Counted from the first letter of the stretch, positions 45,133-55,105 are shown. The stretch is DNA of 64,000 nt from Microbacterium flavescens (GCF_018588945.1 NZ_JAFIWA010000006.1:124001-188000), one strand, 5' to 3'. The notes: a model not told the origin generated them from the sequence alone. Made by a program: numbers and translations.

Positions 45133-45639
45133 ATGAACGGTGCAGGACCAGCGGCGGATGCGATGGCGACGGATGCCGCCACCCTGCGCGCCGGGGAGCC
45201 CGAAGGCGAGGCATCCGCTCAGACGAGTCCCCTGCATCTGCCGCACGCCGCCGCCGACTGCCCGAAGTGCTTCACCGAGCTGCAGCGCGACCGCGACTGG
45301 TGGCAGGCCCGCCCCGCGGGCTCGCGACTGGTCGGTCTCGTCATCGCCCGCGACGACATGCCGTCGGTGGTCGAGCAGCGCAACGATCTGACGCGGTTCG
45401 GCGTGCCGATCGAGGGCTTCCGTCATCCCGCGCCCGAGACGATGGAGTCGTGGGAGGAGCGCCTGGTGCGGCTCTTCGGCACCCTCGTGCGCGGCGACGT
45501 CCTCGTGGTGAGCAACGTCCACGCCCTCGGACGCGACATCGATGAGGAGACGCGCACGGTCGCCGAACTGCACCGGCGCGGTGTGGTCGTGAAGGTCATC
45601 AGCCACGGCGGCCGGCACCTCTACGACTCGGGGCGCTGA
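45133..45639 (+). CDS. resolvase-fold protein lacking catalytic residues
   Basis: A 168-residue protein. Residues about 65-157 follow the serine-recombinase catalytic domain: GLVIARDDMPSVVEQRNDL lines up with the YARVSTxxQ start, GDVLVVSNVHALGRDIDEE with the LDRLGRD region, and VAELHRRGVVVKVISHGG with the last strand. The catalytic Ser position is Asp75, and the usual D-R before LGR are His130 and Ala131; Arg73 and Arg134 remain. There is no DNA-binding domain. A CPKC pair at residues 43-46 precedes the domain. It therefore looks like a resolvase fold used for another purpose. GAAGGAG precedes the ATG. Confidence 0.65.
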   Translation: MNGAGPAADAMATDAATLRAGEPEGEASAQTSPLHLPHAAADCPKCFTELQRDRDWWQARPAGSRLVGLVIARDDMPSVVEQRNDLTRFGVPIEGFRHPAPETMESWEERLVRLFGTLVRGDVLVVSNVHALGRDIDEETRTVAELHRRGVVVKVISHGGRHLYDSGR

Positions 45640-45649
45640 GGGCCGCGAC

Positions 45650-46372
45650 TCAGTCGTCGTCGACGGCGGACTCGCGCTCCAGGTCGAGCAGCGGCAGATC
45701 GTCGCGGGTGACGAGGCGGGCGGCGATCGCGTGCTCGACCAGGCGCACGCGACGGTTGGTGGCATACGAGCGCACCCCGCCGCGCAGGCCGGGCACGCCG
45801 ATGCGGTCGAGCTTGTCGCACACGTTGTCGAGCTTGCGGTTGAAGCGGGTCAGCGTCCAGCCGAGCCGCTCCGCCGCCTGGGCCGAGGTGGGCAGCTCGC
45901 TCATGCCCGTGCCCTCGCGACGGAGGACCGGCTCGGCGAGCGCGAGGATCATCACGCGCTGACTGTGGGTGAGCGGCACGTCGCCGATGGTGCTGAGGCC
46001 GTCGTCGTGCTCGAGCTGCTGCGTCTCGCGGAACGCGGGCTCGGCCACGCTGATCGTGAGCTCGTAGGTCGTCGGCCCGGCGCTGAAGATCACCGCCGTC
46101 GCGGCGAAGACCAGCGGCAGTCGCGCGCCCGGTGCGAGCCAGGCCTGGACGCGTCCGCCCGAGTCGGTGACGGTGGCGGCCAGGCGCGTTCCCACGTTCG
46201 AGAGCAGCCACAGTCCCTGCACGTTCTCGATGGTCAGGAAGTGCCGGTGCAGGAAGAGATTGTCGTCGATCGCGAGGTCGCCCTCGCGCCCCACGGTGAA
46301 GACCGCGTCAGGACCGACCGTGAAGGCCTCGCCCGCGAACTCGACGGTCAACTCGTCGGTGCGCGCGGTCAC
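45650..46372 (-). CDS. FHA-like domain protein with C-terminal winged-helix region
   Basis: A 240-residue protein, last gene of the signalling operon. The N-terminal part (FTVGREGDLAIDDNLFLHRHFLTIENVQGLWLLSNVG) resembles an FHA phosphothreonine-binding domain, with GR and an H-x-x-L/I strand. From about residue 145 on, THSQRVMILALAEPVLR and TSAQAAERLGWTLTRFNRKLDNVCDKLDRIGV resemble a LuxR-like or winged helix-turn-helix. It could read kinase output and act on DNA, which is inference. The GTG start at 46370-46372 overlaps the kinase stop. Confidence 0.65.
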   Translation of the reverse strand: MTARTDELTVEFAGEAFTVGPDAVFTVGREGDLAIDDNLFLHRHFLTIENVQGLWLLSNVGTRLAATVTDSGGRVQAWLAPGARLPLVFAATAVIFSAGPTTYELTISVAEPAFRETQQLEHDDGLSTIGDVPLTHSQRVMILALAEPVLRREGTGMSELPTSAQAAERLGWTLTRFNRKLDNVCDKLDRIGVPGLRGGVRSYATNRRVRLVEHAIAARLVTRDDLPLLDLERESAVDDD

Positions 46373-48054
46373 GGAGCGCACCCCCTGACGGCATCCGATG
46401 ATTGGCCGTTCTCTCGCACGAGCAGCACCTCCACGCAGGTCGTTCCCGATGGGTCGGCGGGAACCGTCGCCTCGGTCTCGGCGATCGGCTCGAAGTCGGG
46501 CTCCTCGTCGGGGCGGGTGACCACGCCGACGAGGTAGCGGTCGCCCTCGCGGGGATCGGGGTTGGTCCAGGTGAACTCGACGCCGTCGCCCGTCACGGTG
46601 CCCGCCAGGTCTTCGGGCTCGGGCACGACCGCAGACACCGGGTCCTTCGGGTCGGACGAGGTGACCGGAGTCGGCACGGGGTCGGCCCCGCCGAGGATGC
46701 CGGGAAGCGAGACGCCGACGATCACCGCGACGATCACGAGCGCCGCCGCGGCGAGCCCGATCCACAGGCCGCGACGCGACCTCGGCGCCGCACCGGCCGT
46801 CTCGCCCGCGACCGACGGCTCGGCGGGCGGCGCGTAGGCGGGCGCGGATGCCGGCGGGGACGGCGTGGATGCCGCAGCCGGAGCGGGCACGACGGATGCC
46901 GGGGCGCGCACGACGGTGTGGTCCACCGCCGGCGGGATCTCAGCCGGCGAGCGCCGGCGCGTCTCGGGGGCCGTGGTCGACGGTGTCGTCGCGCGGATGA
47001 CGGTCTGGGAATCGGCCGGCTCGTAGACCGGCGGAACGGCGGGCACGCGCTCGGCAGCGGGGCTGGTCTCGGCGGACGGCCGCGTCCGACCCGCGGCGGG
47101 CGTGGTCTGGGGCGAGATGCTCACGACCCCGCGCACGCGCGTGAGGCCCTCGTCGTCGTCCTCCACCGCGTCGTCCGCGACGCCGTCGTCGAGGATGTCG
47201 ACCGGCGTGACCGAGTGCGAGAGCTCGATCTGCACCTTCTGCAGCGCCCGGGCGAAGGCGATCGCCGATTCGTAGCGATCAGCCGACGACTTCGACATCG
47301 CGCGCTGGAGGGCGTGCTCGAGCGACGCCGGCACGTCGGCGCGGCCGAGAGGGGGAAGAGGCGCGGTCTCGATGCGCTGGATCAGCTCGGCAGCGGTGTT
47401 GCGCTGGCCGGGCAGCTCGAACGGCGACCGACCGGCGAGGAGCGTGTAGACGGTCGCACCCAGCGCATAGACGTCGGACTGCGGATCGCTGCGCGGCACA
47501 TCGGCGAACGACTCGGGCGGCGACCACGGGATCGACAGTCCCGCGGACTCGGCCGCCGCACTGGTGGTGGACGCGATGCCGAAGTCGGTCAGTGCCGGCC
47601 GGTTGTACTCGGTGACGAGGATGTTCGCCGGCTTGATGTCGCGGTGCAGCACGCCGGCGCGGTGGGCGGTCTCGACGGCGGCAGCGACCTGCACGCCGAC
47701 CCGCAGCGACTCGGCGATCGTGAAGGGCTCGCGCCGGTACCGCACCTGCAGGTTCGGCTTCGGGCAGTACTCCATCACGAGGTACGGGCGGCCGTCCTGC
47801 GCGACGCCGGCCTGGTAGATCGTCACGATGGCCGGGTGCGTCGAGAGCATCGCCATGACGTTGGCCTCGGCGGTGAACTCGGCCACCGAGCCGCTCGACA
47901 TCCGCTCGGTGAGCAGCACCTTGACGGCGACCCGGCGCTTGGGCAGCGCCTGCTCGTACAGGTACACGTCGGCGAAGCCGCCGGACCCGAGCAGGTCGAC
48001 ATACGTGAATCCCGGCAGGTCGGGAGGCGCCATGGGCGCGCGTCTGCTGCTCAC
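46369..48054 (-). CDS. transmembrane Ser/Thr protein kinase (PknB-like)
   Basis: A 561-residue protein. The kinase domain covers about residues 15-275: G-loop [11 protein letters not shown], Lys45 in VAVKVLL, catalytic [10 protein letters not shown] (His137-Arg138-Asp139), DFGIA (Asp157), and an APE-like SPPE. A disordered linker rich in Pro, Ala and Thr follows (about 290-425), then one transmembrane helix at about 430-455 and an extracytoplasmic part of about 105 residues that resembles an FN3/Ig sandwich and ends in two Cys. It starts at GTG with GAGGAA upstream. Targets probably include the FHA proteins of this operon. Confidence 0.92.
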   Translation of the reverse strand: MSSRRAPMAPPDLPGFTYVDLLGSGGFADVYLYEQALPKRRVAVKVLLTERMSSGSVAEFTAEANVMAMLSTHPAIVTIYQAGVAQDGRPYLVMEYCPKPNLQVRYRREPFTIAESLRVGVQVAAAVETAHRAGVLHRDIKPANILVTEYNRPALTDFGIASTTSAAAESAGLSIPWSPPESFADVPRSDPQSDVYALGATVYTLLAGRSPFELPGQRNTAAELIQRIETAPLPPLGRADVPASLEHALQRAMSKSSADRYESAIAFARALQKVQIELSHSVTPVDILDDGVADDAVEDDDEGLTRVRGVVSISPQTTPAAGRTRPSAETSPAAERVPAVPPVYEPADSQTVIRATTPSTTAPETRRRSPAEIPPAVDHTVVRAPASVVPAPAAASTPSPPASAPAYAPPAEPSVAGETAGAAPRSRRGLWIGLAAAALVIVAVIVGVSLPGILGGADPVPTPVTSSDPKDPVSAVVPEPEDLAGTVTGDGVEFTWTNPDPREGDRYLVGVVTRPDEEPDFEPIAETEATVPADPSGTTCVEVLLVRENGQSSDAVRGCAP

Positions 48055-49454
48055 GCGAGTTCCTCGATGGCGACCGTGATGCCGTCGCCGAGGTCGATGA
48101 CATCGCCCGGCACGACGACCGTGCCCTCGCCGGGGTGCAGCCGCATCGGGTCGACGCCGGCTCGGATCAGCGTCGTGCCGTTGGTGGTGTGCAGATCCGT
48201 GGCCACGATGCTGTCGCCCTCGACCCGCAGTTCCACATGACTGCGCGAGATGTCCTGCTGCGGGCTGTCGACGGCGACGAGATGCGGCAGATCGGTGCCC
48301 GACACCCGCGTCGAGCGGGGCCGCCGGCCGATCACCACCGTGCGGTCGAGCGTGACCACCTGCCCGGACGACACGCGGATGCGTCCGGGCGCCGGCGGCC
48401 GCGGCGGCGCCAGCGGCGGCACGGAGTCCGCAGCGCGCTGCGCGCGGGCCTCGGCGAGCGAGATCGTCTCGCCGTCGTGGTCGCCCAGGACGACGGGCGC
48501 GTCGGGCGCGCGCACGACGGTCGCCTCGAGCACCGGGTCGTCCGCGCCGTCGGCCGCCGCCGCCTCGGCTTCGTCGTCGCTCGGGATGAGCGTCGACTCG
48601 GCGGGAAGCAGCGTGTCGGAGTCGGCGAGCGACAGCACGGCGGCCGAGTCGATCAGCCCCGGAGAGGTGGTGGTGGCAAGGGGCGGTGTGGGAGAGAGCG
48701 GGGGGACGGATGCCGCGGCCCGCCCGCCCGGGACGAACGCCGCGCGTCCGCCCGGCGCCGGTTTCGGCTCGGGTTCCGGGCTCGGCTGGGGTTCCGGGGT
48801 CGGGGTGGGCTCCGGTGTCGGTGTGGGCTCCGGCGTGGAGTCGGGCTCCGGCGTCGGTGCGGGCTCCGCGACGGGCTCGAGCTCAGGTTCCTGCTCGGCC
48901 TCCGGCTCCGGCTCCGGCTCGGCCGCAGGCGCGACCACCGGCGTCGGCTCACGCTTCGGCGCGGGCTTCTGCTCGGCGACACCCGCTGGCTCCGCACCCG
49001 CGCTCGCACCCTCCGCAGCCCCGGCCGGAACCCACACGAGGGCCCCGGCGAGCACCACGCCGTCGGTCACGGGAAGCTCGGAGGGCGCGGCATCCGCTCC
49101 CCCATCGAGCGAGACACGGGATGCCTCGGCGACGACGCGCTCGGTCCAGGTCGTCACGCCCTCCCCCGACACGCGCTCGGGCGCCGGACCGTCGACGTCA
49201 AGGGCGAACGCGCCGCGGACGACGAGCCGCACGGAACCGCCCTCGGCGAGCGCGACGGCGAACGGGGGGACGGCGGACAGCGACGTGCCGTACGCAGCCG
49301 TCAGCGCCTCGAGGACGCCGCCCAGTCCGCGGCCTTCCGCGACGAGCGCGTGGATGCGGGCGGCGAGCGTGGGGGAGGTGTCTTCGGCGAGCGCGGCGAA
49401 TCCGTGCGGGGTCACCGCGACCGGGTGCACGCCCGGCGAGTAGTGGACCGGCAT
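48051..49454 (-). CDS. FHA-domain protein with Pro/Glu-rich linker
   Basis: A 467-residue protein. The N-terminal 150 residues form a folded domain with no clear family name. Residues about 165-240 are a repetitive Pro-Glu-Thr linker (PEPTPTPEP pattern). The C-terminal domain from about residue 365 is an FHA domain: [21 protein letters not shown] and [10 protein letters not shown] carry the conserved GR, SxxH and TNG. It probably binds phosphothreonine made by the kinase encoded next to it. The start overlaps the PP2C stop as TGATG. Confidence 0.85.
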   Translation of the reverse strand: MPVHYSPGVHPVAVTPHGFAALAEDTSPTLAARIHALVAEGRGLGGVLEALTAAYGTSLSAVPPFAVALAEGGSVRLVVRGAFALDVDGPAPERVSGEGVTTWTERVVAEASRVSLDGGADAAPSELPVTDGVVLAGALVWVPAGAAEGASAGAEPAGVAEQKPAPKREPTPVVAPAAEPEPEPEAEQEPELEPVAEPAPTPEPDSTPEPTPTPEPTPTPEPQPSPEPEPKPAPGGRAAFVPGGRAAASVPPLSPTPPLATTTSPGLIDSAAVLSLADSDTLLPAESTLIPSDDEAEAAAADGADDPVLEATVVRAPDAPVVLGDHDGETISLAEARAQRAADSVPPLAPPRPPAPGRIRVSSGQVVTLDRTVVIGRRPRSTRVSGTDLPHLVAVDSPQQDISRSHVELRVEGDSIVATDLHTTNGTTLIRAGVDPMRLHPGEGTVVVPGDVIDLGDGITVAIEELA

Positions 49455-50290
49455 CAGAACCCTCCCGTGGCGACGACGCGGGGCAGCGTGTCGCCGTCGA
49501 CCTGGTCCGTGGCGGCGGCCGCCGACGGAGACGTGTGATCGCCGGGGCGGTTCGCCCGCGAGCGGACGGCCGTGGCGTCCACCACCAGCGCCGTGATGTT
49601 ATCGCGTCCGCCGCGCACCATGGCCTCGTGCACGAGCCGCGTCGCGGCGGACTGCGGCTGCGTCTCGGCCGTCAGGATGGCTTGGATGGCGCTGCCGTCG
49701 AGCTCGCTGGACAGTCCGTCCGAGCACACCAGGATGCGATCACCCGGCTCGGCGGGGATGAGCCAATAGTCGGCGTCGCCGTCGCTTCCGGCGCCGATCG
49801 CCCGCGTGATGACGTTGCGCCGCGTGTCGCGCGCGGCAGCCTCGGGGTCGAGCTGGCCGGCGTCGACGAGCTCCTGCACGACCGAGTGGTCCACGCTCAC
49901 CTGCTCGAAGACGCCTTCGCTCAGCCGATAGGTGCGGGAATCTCCGAGGTTGATCGCGAGCCAGTACCCCTCGCCGTCGACGTCGGCGATCACGACGCCG
50001 GTGAGCGTCGTGCCCGCACCGGCGCCCTCGCCGGCGGGCAGTGCCTCGACGCGCCGTCGCGCCTGGGCGAGAGCCGCCCGCACGTCGTCGATGTCGAGGC
50101 TGTCGCGTCCGGCGAAGCCGGCGAACTCGTCGATGACCGTGGCGCTCGCGATCTCGCCCGCCTGGTGGCCGCCCATGCCGTCGGCGACGAGGAACAGCGG
50201 TGCGACGGCGAGATACGAGTCCTCGTTGATGGCGCGGCGGAGCCCCGGGTCGGTCGCCGATCCGAAGACCACGGTCACGGGGGAGGTCAT
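49454..50290 (-). CDS. PP2C-family protein phosphatase
   Basis: A 278-residue PPM phosphatase, expected to remove phosphate from kinase substrates. Motifs in order: RAINEDSYL, the metal-binding [19 protein letters not shown], the [11 protein letters not shown] strand, [14 protein letters not shown] and [11 protein letters not shown], which together supply the usual Asp metal ligands. The start ATG at 50288-50290 overlaps the RDD-FHA stop by four bases. It belongs to the same operon as the kinase and probably balances it, as PstP does for PknB. Confidence 0.93.
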   Translation of the reverse strand: MTSPVTVVFGSATDPGLRRAINEDSYLAVAPLFLVADGMGGHQAGEIASATVIDEFAGFAGRDSLDIDDVRAALAQARRRVEALPAGEGAGAGTTLTGVVIADVDGEGYWLAINLGDSRTYRLSEGVFEQVSVDHSVVQELVDAGQLDPEAAARDTRRNVITRAIGAGSDGDADYWLIPAEPGDRILVCSDGLSSELDGSAIQAILTAETQPQSAATRLVHEAMVRGGRDNITALVVDATAVRSRANRPGDHTSPSAAAATDQVDGDTLPRVVATGGF

Positions 50291-51471
50291 CGCGGCACGC
50301 TCACGGACGCGATGCGGTCGCCGAGTTCGAGGAGGTCGCCGTCGCGGAGCGCGGTGCGCACACCCGCATGGAGCGGATGCCGCCCCCCGTCGCGCACGAG
50401 CACGGTGCCGTTGGTCGAGTGATGGTCGCCGACCCACGCGCCGCGCGCGTCGCCGCCGACCTCGAAATGCGTCTTCGACAACGAGAGGGTCTCGTCGCGC
50501 ACCGGGACGCTCACGATGCCCGGCTCGACCGCCGGATTGCGGCCGTACCGGGTGCGTCCGTAGACCGCCATGCGGGTGCCGTCGTCCCACGTGAGCACCG
50601 CGACCACCGGCGCGTCGTCGAACAGCGCGGCCCGCTGGGCCGGCGGCGGGACCGTGACCGAGCGCACGTCGTCCAGGGCGGGAAGCGTCACGGGGCGCGT
50701 GGCCGGCGTCGGCGACATCACCGGGACGGACGGAGCGGATGCCTCGGCCACCGCCACGGAGCCGTGGACGACGGCGGCGGTCATGGTCGGCGCGGACGCG
50801 GCGACGGCCGCGGAGACCGCGGGGCGCGCTGGGTGGGCGGGCACGAGCGCGGGTGCGGGCACCCGCGGGGCGGAGGGAGCGTCGAGGAACCACGGCTGCG
50901 GTTGGGGGGCGGCCGGGGCGGAGCGCGGAGCGGAGCGCCGGGCGGCGCGCGGGGCGGAGCGCTGGGCGGAGGACGCACGGACGGTCGCGGCGACGGCCGC
51001 GGCATCCGCTCTCCGCACGTCGAGGACGAGCGCACCGGCGGCTCGATCGTGCCAGCCCTGGCGGCGAGGACTCGCGTCGAAGAGCGGCGTGAACCAGCCG
51101 ACGACGATCGCGCACGAAGCCGCCCACACCACGTTGCGCCAGAGCGCCCGCCAGAAGCCGATCGCGACGGGTGCGTGCGCGTCGAGCAGGCGCAGACCCA
51201 GGGCCCGCTGGCCGACGGATCCCTGGCCGCCCTGCATCGCGGTGCAGACCAGCGACCAGGCGAGCAGGGCGACCCAGGCCGCGGCCGCGGCGAGGGCGAA
51301 CGCGAGCGCGAGAGTTGCGGCGTCGCCCGGGGTGCCGAAGCCGAGCACGGCTCCGAGGGTGAGCGCGGCGGTCGCGATGCCGATCGCTGCCGCGACGAGT
51401 GCGTCGATCGCGTAGGCGCCGACGCGTCGGCCGGGCGGGGCGAAGACGGGGGCGGGCGGGCGGGCGGTCAT
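50287..51471 (-). CDS. RDD-family membrane protein with C-terminal FHA domain
   Basis: A 394-residue protein. The RDD part at residues about 10-155 has three helices, with RRVGAYAIDALVAAAIG and GQRALGLRLLDAHA (R and D features), and ends with GWHDRAAGALVLD. A low-complexity Ala/Pro linker of about 120 residues follows. The last 100 residues form an FHA domain: YGRTRYGRNPAVEP, LSKTHFEVGG and DHHSTNGTVLVRDG. This joins a membrane anchor to a phosphothreonine reader. The ATG overlaps the transglutaminase stop. Confidence 0.87.
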   Translation of the reverse strand: MTARPPAPVFAPPGRRVGAYAIDALVAAAIGIATAALTLGAVLGFGTPGDAATLALAFALAAAAAWVALLAWSLVCTAMQGGQGSVGQRALGLRLLDAHAPVAIGFWRALWRNVVWAASCAIVVGWFTPLFDASPRRQGWHDRAAGALVLDVRRADAAAVAATVRASSAQRSAPRAARRSAPRSAPAAPQPQPWFLDAPSAPRVPAPALVPAHPARPAVSAAVAASAPTMTAAVVHGSVAVAEASAPSVPVMSPTPATRPVTLPALDDVRSVTVPPPAQRAALFDDAPVVAVLTWDDGTRMAVYGRTRYGRNPAVEPGIVSVPVRDETLSLSKTHFEVGGDARGAWVGDHHSTNGTVLVRDGGRHPLHAGVRTALRDGDLLELGDRIASVSVPR

Positions 51472-53861
51472 TCGTTCTCCTGGGGGGCGGCGGGCTCGGG
51501 TGCCCGGCGGGACGACTTCTCGCGGCCCTCGCGGGGCGGGCGCGGTGCGCGGGGCGCTCGGGCGGGGAGCGCGAAGCGCGTCCCGGCGAGCAGCGAGCGC
51601 AGGCTGAGGCGCGCGCCGAGGCGGTTCCAGACGGATCGGCCGGCACCCATGCCGCCCACGATCTCGTCGACCTGGCGCCAGAACTCCGCCACGTCGTCGG
51701 CGGTCGGCTCGGTCGGGCCGAAGACCTCGAGATCGGCGCGCGCGGCCAGAGTCGTGACGCGGGGCTCGGCGAACGCCTCCTCGACGACTCCGGCGTCTTC
51801 GGCGCGCGTCGCGCCCGGTGCGACCGGTGTTCCGTAGTCCTTCGCGTGGTCGACGATCTCGTCCCACCCGCCGCTGATGCGGTCGGCGGCGCGTTCGGCT
51901 TCCTTCCGGCGGCGGCGGCGCGCCGCCTTGAGCGCCCCGATGACGATGAACGGCGCGGCAAGCAGGGCGAGCACACCGAGGACACCGACGACGATGACGG
52001 CGATGAGCGCGAGCAGCGCGCCGTCGAAGGCGCTCTCGTCCTCGGACTCGCGGTCGTCGGGAACGGTCGGCGGAAGGTCGACCGGCTCCTGCGGCGGGGG
52101 CGGCGGCTGCAGCACCTGCGGCTTGGGGTCGGCGCGGGGCTTGGTGGTCTGGTCGTTGGGGACCTGGTCCTCGGGCGGGGTGGGATCGAACGTGACCCAG
52201 CCGTGCTCCGCGAACGCCACCTCGACCCACGCGTGGAGCGTGTCGCCTGTCGCGGTGAACACCGGCTCGTCGGCGGCATCCTCCTCGGGGTAGAAGCCCA
52301 TCACGACGCGCGCCGGAATGCCGATCTCGCGGGCCATCAGCGCCATGGCCGTCGCGTACTGCTCGTCGTCGCCGACCATCTGGTCGGAGCCCAGGAGAGT
52401 GGAGATCCGCTCGGCGCCGTGCCCGGCGCGCGACAGGACCTCCCCTTCGAGTCCGTGACTGAAGAATCCGCCCTCGGCGAGCATCGTCTGCAGCGCGCGC
52501 ACCTGCTCCACGGGGGTGGTGGCCTCGGCGACGGCCTCCGACGCGATCTCGGCGATGTCCTGCGGCACGCCCTCCTGGTCGGGGAGCGAGACGGGGGCGA
52601 AGTCGTCGCCCTCGAGGGCTTCGTCGCTGGGCGTGGACGGCACGACGCTCTCGAGCGTGTAGGCGTCGCCCTCGCCGAGCTCCCGCGTGACGACCGCGGT
52701 CTCGGTGCCCTCGTTGTAGTACGCCGAGCGCCGCAGGTCTTCCGCCCGGTCGCCGTCGAAGGCGATGCTGCGGACGGCGCCGACTTCCGGCATCCACACC
52801 CCCTCCAGCGCGTCGATCTCGACGTGCACGGTCGCGGGCGTGCCCTCGGCCTGCGCCGACATGTTGCCGCGCACCGGGCTGAACGCGCTCGACGTGCCGG
52901 CGCCCTCGTCGGACACGTTGTAGACCGTGCCGTCGTACGCGTCGACGGTCGCCAGCCGCACCCGCGCCTCCTCGGGCATGCCGGTCACCGAGAACAGCGG
53001 CTCGTCGGGGAAGTCGCGGACGTAGGCGCGGAAGGACTGCAGCGGACTGGGGTACGCGCGCACGTCGAACGGGGGGATCACGACGTCGCGCAGCACGTAG
53101 CGCGGGCTCTGCGGCGCGGCGAACGCGCTGGCGCCGACACCCACGAGCGCGGCGACCGCGACCACGGCGCCGCCGAGCAGGAGCCGCCGGGCCGCCACCC
53201 CGCGCACCGGCGTCGCGTCATCGCCGAGCGGCACCGCGCCGGTGCCGTGCTCCCAGCTCTGGCGCACCGCCAGCCACACGGCCGCGACGAGCGCGAAGAC
53301 GACGCCCTGCACGACCGGGACGGCGGGCTGCGAGGTTCCGAGCGCGATCTGGGCGACGAGGAACGCCGCGGCGGGGATCAGCGCCCACGCCGGCGTGCGC
53401 AGGCGCAGTGCCAGCGAGGTCGTGATGACAGCGGCGACGAGCGCGAGCAGGAACGGCACGATCAGATGACCATCGGATGCCGCGACCGGCGCGACCGTGG
53501 TCAGCAGCTGCTTCCACGATGTGACCACGCCGAGCGCGAGCCGGCCCAGCGTGTCGATCGTGGGGATGACGCCGACGGCCGCGGTGTGCGGGAGCGCGAG
53601 CGCCCCGCCGAAGAGGAAGTAGGCGACCACCGTCAGTCCTGCGAGAGGCAGGACGCCCCACCGCAGCCACGCGCACAGCGCGGCCAGGCCCATCCCGAGC
53701 AGAGCGCCGCCCACGGCCGCCGGCAGGTACGACGGTGCGGCGAAGGTCGGCCAGAACCCGGCGATCGGGACGGCGAGGAGCGCCGCCACCGCGCTCAGGT
53801 CGAGCACCCACCGGCGCATCGGCAGCGCGGTGCGCGCGCTCTGCGCGGAGCCCGCGGTCAC
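51468..53861 (-). CDS. TgpA-like transglutaminase-fold membrane protein, catalytic Cys replaced by Asp
   Basis: A 797-residue protein with about six N-terminal helices (residues 1-200), a large extracytoplasmic part and a late helix near residues 610-640, followed by a cytoplasmic tail. The transglutaminase-like core is at about 440-560: MVGDDEQYATAMALMAREIGIPARVVMGF, HAWVEVAF with His543 and GWVTFDPTP with Asp559. In active members the first motif reads GxC; here Asp499 sits at the Cys position. It may therefore be a binding or scaffold protein rather than an enzyme. The GTG start overlaps the DUF58 stop (53858-53861). Confidence 0.85.
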   Translation of the reverse strand: MTAGSAQSARTALPMRRWVLDLSAVAALLAVPIAGFWPTFAAPSYLPAAVGGALLGMGLAALCAWLRWGVLPLAGLTVVAYFLFGGALALPHTAAVGVIPTIDTLGRLALGVVTSWKQLLTTVAPVAASDGHLIVPFLLALVAAVITTSLALRLRTPAWALIPAAAFLVAQIALGTSQPAVPVVQGVVFALVAAVWLAVRQSWEHGTGAVPLGDDATPVRGVAARRLLLGGAVVAVAALVGVGASAFAAPQSPRYVLRDVVIPPFDVRAYPSPLQSFRAYVRDFPDEPLFSVTGMPEEARVRLATVDAYDGTVYNVSDEGAGTSSAFSPVRGNMSAQAEGTPATVHVEIDALEGVWMPEVGAVRSIAFDGDRAEDLRRSAYYNEGTETAVVTRELGEGDAYTLESVVPSTPSDEALEGDDFAPVSLPDQEGVPQDIAEIASEAVAEATTPVEQVRALQTMLAEGGFFSHGLEGEVLSRAGHGAERISTLLGSDQMVGDDEQYATAMALMAREIGIPARVVMGFYPEEDAADEPVFTATGDTLHAWVEVAFAEHGWVTFDPTPPEDQVPNDQTTKPRADPKPQVLQPPPPPQEPVDLPPTVPDDRESEDESAFDGALLALIAVIVVGVLGVLALLAAPFIVIGALKAARRRRRKEAERAADRISGGWDEIVDHAKDYGTPVAPGATRAEDAGVVEEAFAEPRVTTLAARADLEVFGPTEPTADDVAEFWRQVDEIVGGMGAGRSVWNRLGARLSLRSLLAGTRFALPARAPRAPRPPREGREKSSRRAPEPAAPQENE

Positions 53862-55105
53862 GAGAGCACCTTCCGCAGGGCGGCGGGCAGCTGATCGAGC
53901 GAGCCCACCGTCACGACGTCGGCATCGCCGATGCGGCGCAGTGCCGGAGTCGCTCCGGTCTCGGCGACGACGGCGAGCGTGCGCGCGCCGAAGGGGAGGC
54001 GTGCGCAGGCTGCGCGCAGCGTGTTCGCGCCGACGCCGCTGCCGCACACCAGGACGACGACGCTGGCGAGCGGGAGCGTCGCGGCGACGACGCCCGCCAG
54101 GTCGACGACGCCGCCCGCACGCGGGCGCGAGTGGACGACGCCCGAGAGGGAGTCGAGGAACTGCTTGCCCGTCGCCGACGGGAGGGCCCGCTCCTGCACG
54201 CGCACCTCGACGCGCTGCGAGTCGCGCAGAGCACGCAGCCCGAGGGATCCGGCGGCCGAGACGGCCAGCTCGAACTCCTCGTCGTCGCGGTAGTCGCCGG
54301 GGTGGGTCGAGAGTCCGATCACGAAGTGCGAGCGCCGGGTCTCCTCGTACTGGCGCACCATGACGGTTCCCGTGCGCGCGGTCGACTTCCAGTGGACGTG
54401 ACGCAGGTCGTCGCCCGGCTGGTACTCGCGCAGCGCGTGGAACGAGACGTCGTCGCGCGAGAGGTCGGTCGCCGGCAGTCCTTCGAGATCGCGGAGGAAT
54501 CCGAGCGACTGACCGTCGAACAGGACCGTGCGCGGGTGCACGTAGAGGTCGACGGGCTCGTCCTTGCGGTGCACGCGCTCGAAGAGGCCGAGGGGATCGC
54601 CGCGCACGACGCTCACTGGTCCGACCTCGACCACCGCGCGCCGGGTCGTGGGAATCGCGAACAGCTCCTCGGCGGATGCACCGGGGGCGAGGCGATGCAC
54701 CTCGAATTCGCCGCGACCGGCCCCGACGGGCAGCACGACGCGGGACGGGAGGATGGCGCGGGTGCCGGAGTTGGACAGTGTCAGCGCACCGACCGCGCGC
54801 TCTCCGACCACCACCCGGGTGCGCGTGAGGTCGAGCGTCACGTCGTACGCCGTGCGGCCGATGAGGAAGAGGGCGCACAGCGCCAGGAGCACCGTCAGCA
54901 CGGTCGCGGCGACGGTGAGCTCCCACCAGCCGAGCGTGGCTCCCGCGATCCACAGGGCGGCGGCGCCGGCGATAAGCACCCAGGCGGCGGGGCGGACGAC
55001 GCCGAGCACGCCGCGCAGCCATCGCGCGGCGCGGCCGGCCGTCTCGGCCCACCATTCCCGGCGCTCCGTCGCCGGAGCCGCCGACCCGAGTGCCTCCGTG
55101 GTCAT
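53858..55105 (-). CDS. DUF58 domain protein
   Basis: A 415-residue protein with two hydrophobic helices at about residues 35-85. The DUF58 signature is clear: HALREYQPGDDLRHVHWKSTARTGTVMVRQYEE. A vWA-like C-terminal half follows. DUF58 proteins are usually encoded next to MoxR ATPases and transglutaminase proteins and act with them, perhaps in metal-dependent assembly at the membrane. The ATG at 55103-55105 overlaps the MoxR stop as TGATG. Confidence 0.9.
   Translation of the reverse strand: MTTEALGSAAPATERREWWAETAGRAARWLRGVLGVVRPAAWVLIAGAAALWIAGATLGWWELTVAATVLTVLLALCALFLIGRTAYDVTLDLTRTRVVVGERAVGALTLSNSGTRAILPSRVVLPVGAGRGEFEVHRLAPGASAEELFAIPTTRRAVVEVGPVSVVRGDPLGLFERVHRKDEPVDLYVHPRTVLFDGQSLGFLRDLEGLPATDLSRDDVSFHALREYQPGDDLRHVHWKSTARTGTVMVRQYEETRRSHFVIGLSTHPGDYRDDEEFELAVSAAGSLGLRALRDSQRVEVRVQERALPSATGKQFLDSLSGVVHSRPRAGGVVDLAGVVAATLPLASVVVLVCGSGVGANTLRAACARLPFGARTLAVVAETGATPALRRIGDADVVTVGSLDQLPAALRKVLS

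Noticed and set aside
45133..45639. An active transposon resolvase or integrase of a mobile element
   Set aside because: The catalytic Ser and the D-R pair are missing, there is no DNA-binding domain, and no flanking repeats or element genes are seen.
51468..53861. An active transglutaminase or protease
   Set aside because: The motif has Asp in place of the nucleophilic Cys, so activity was not claimed even though His and Asp of the triad are present.
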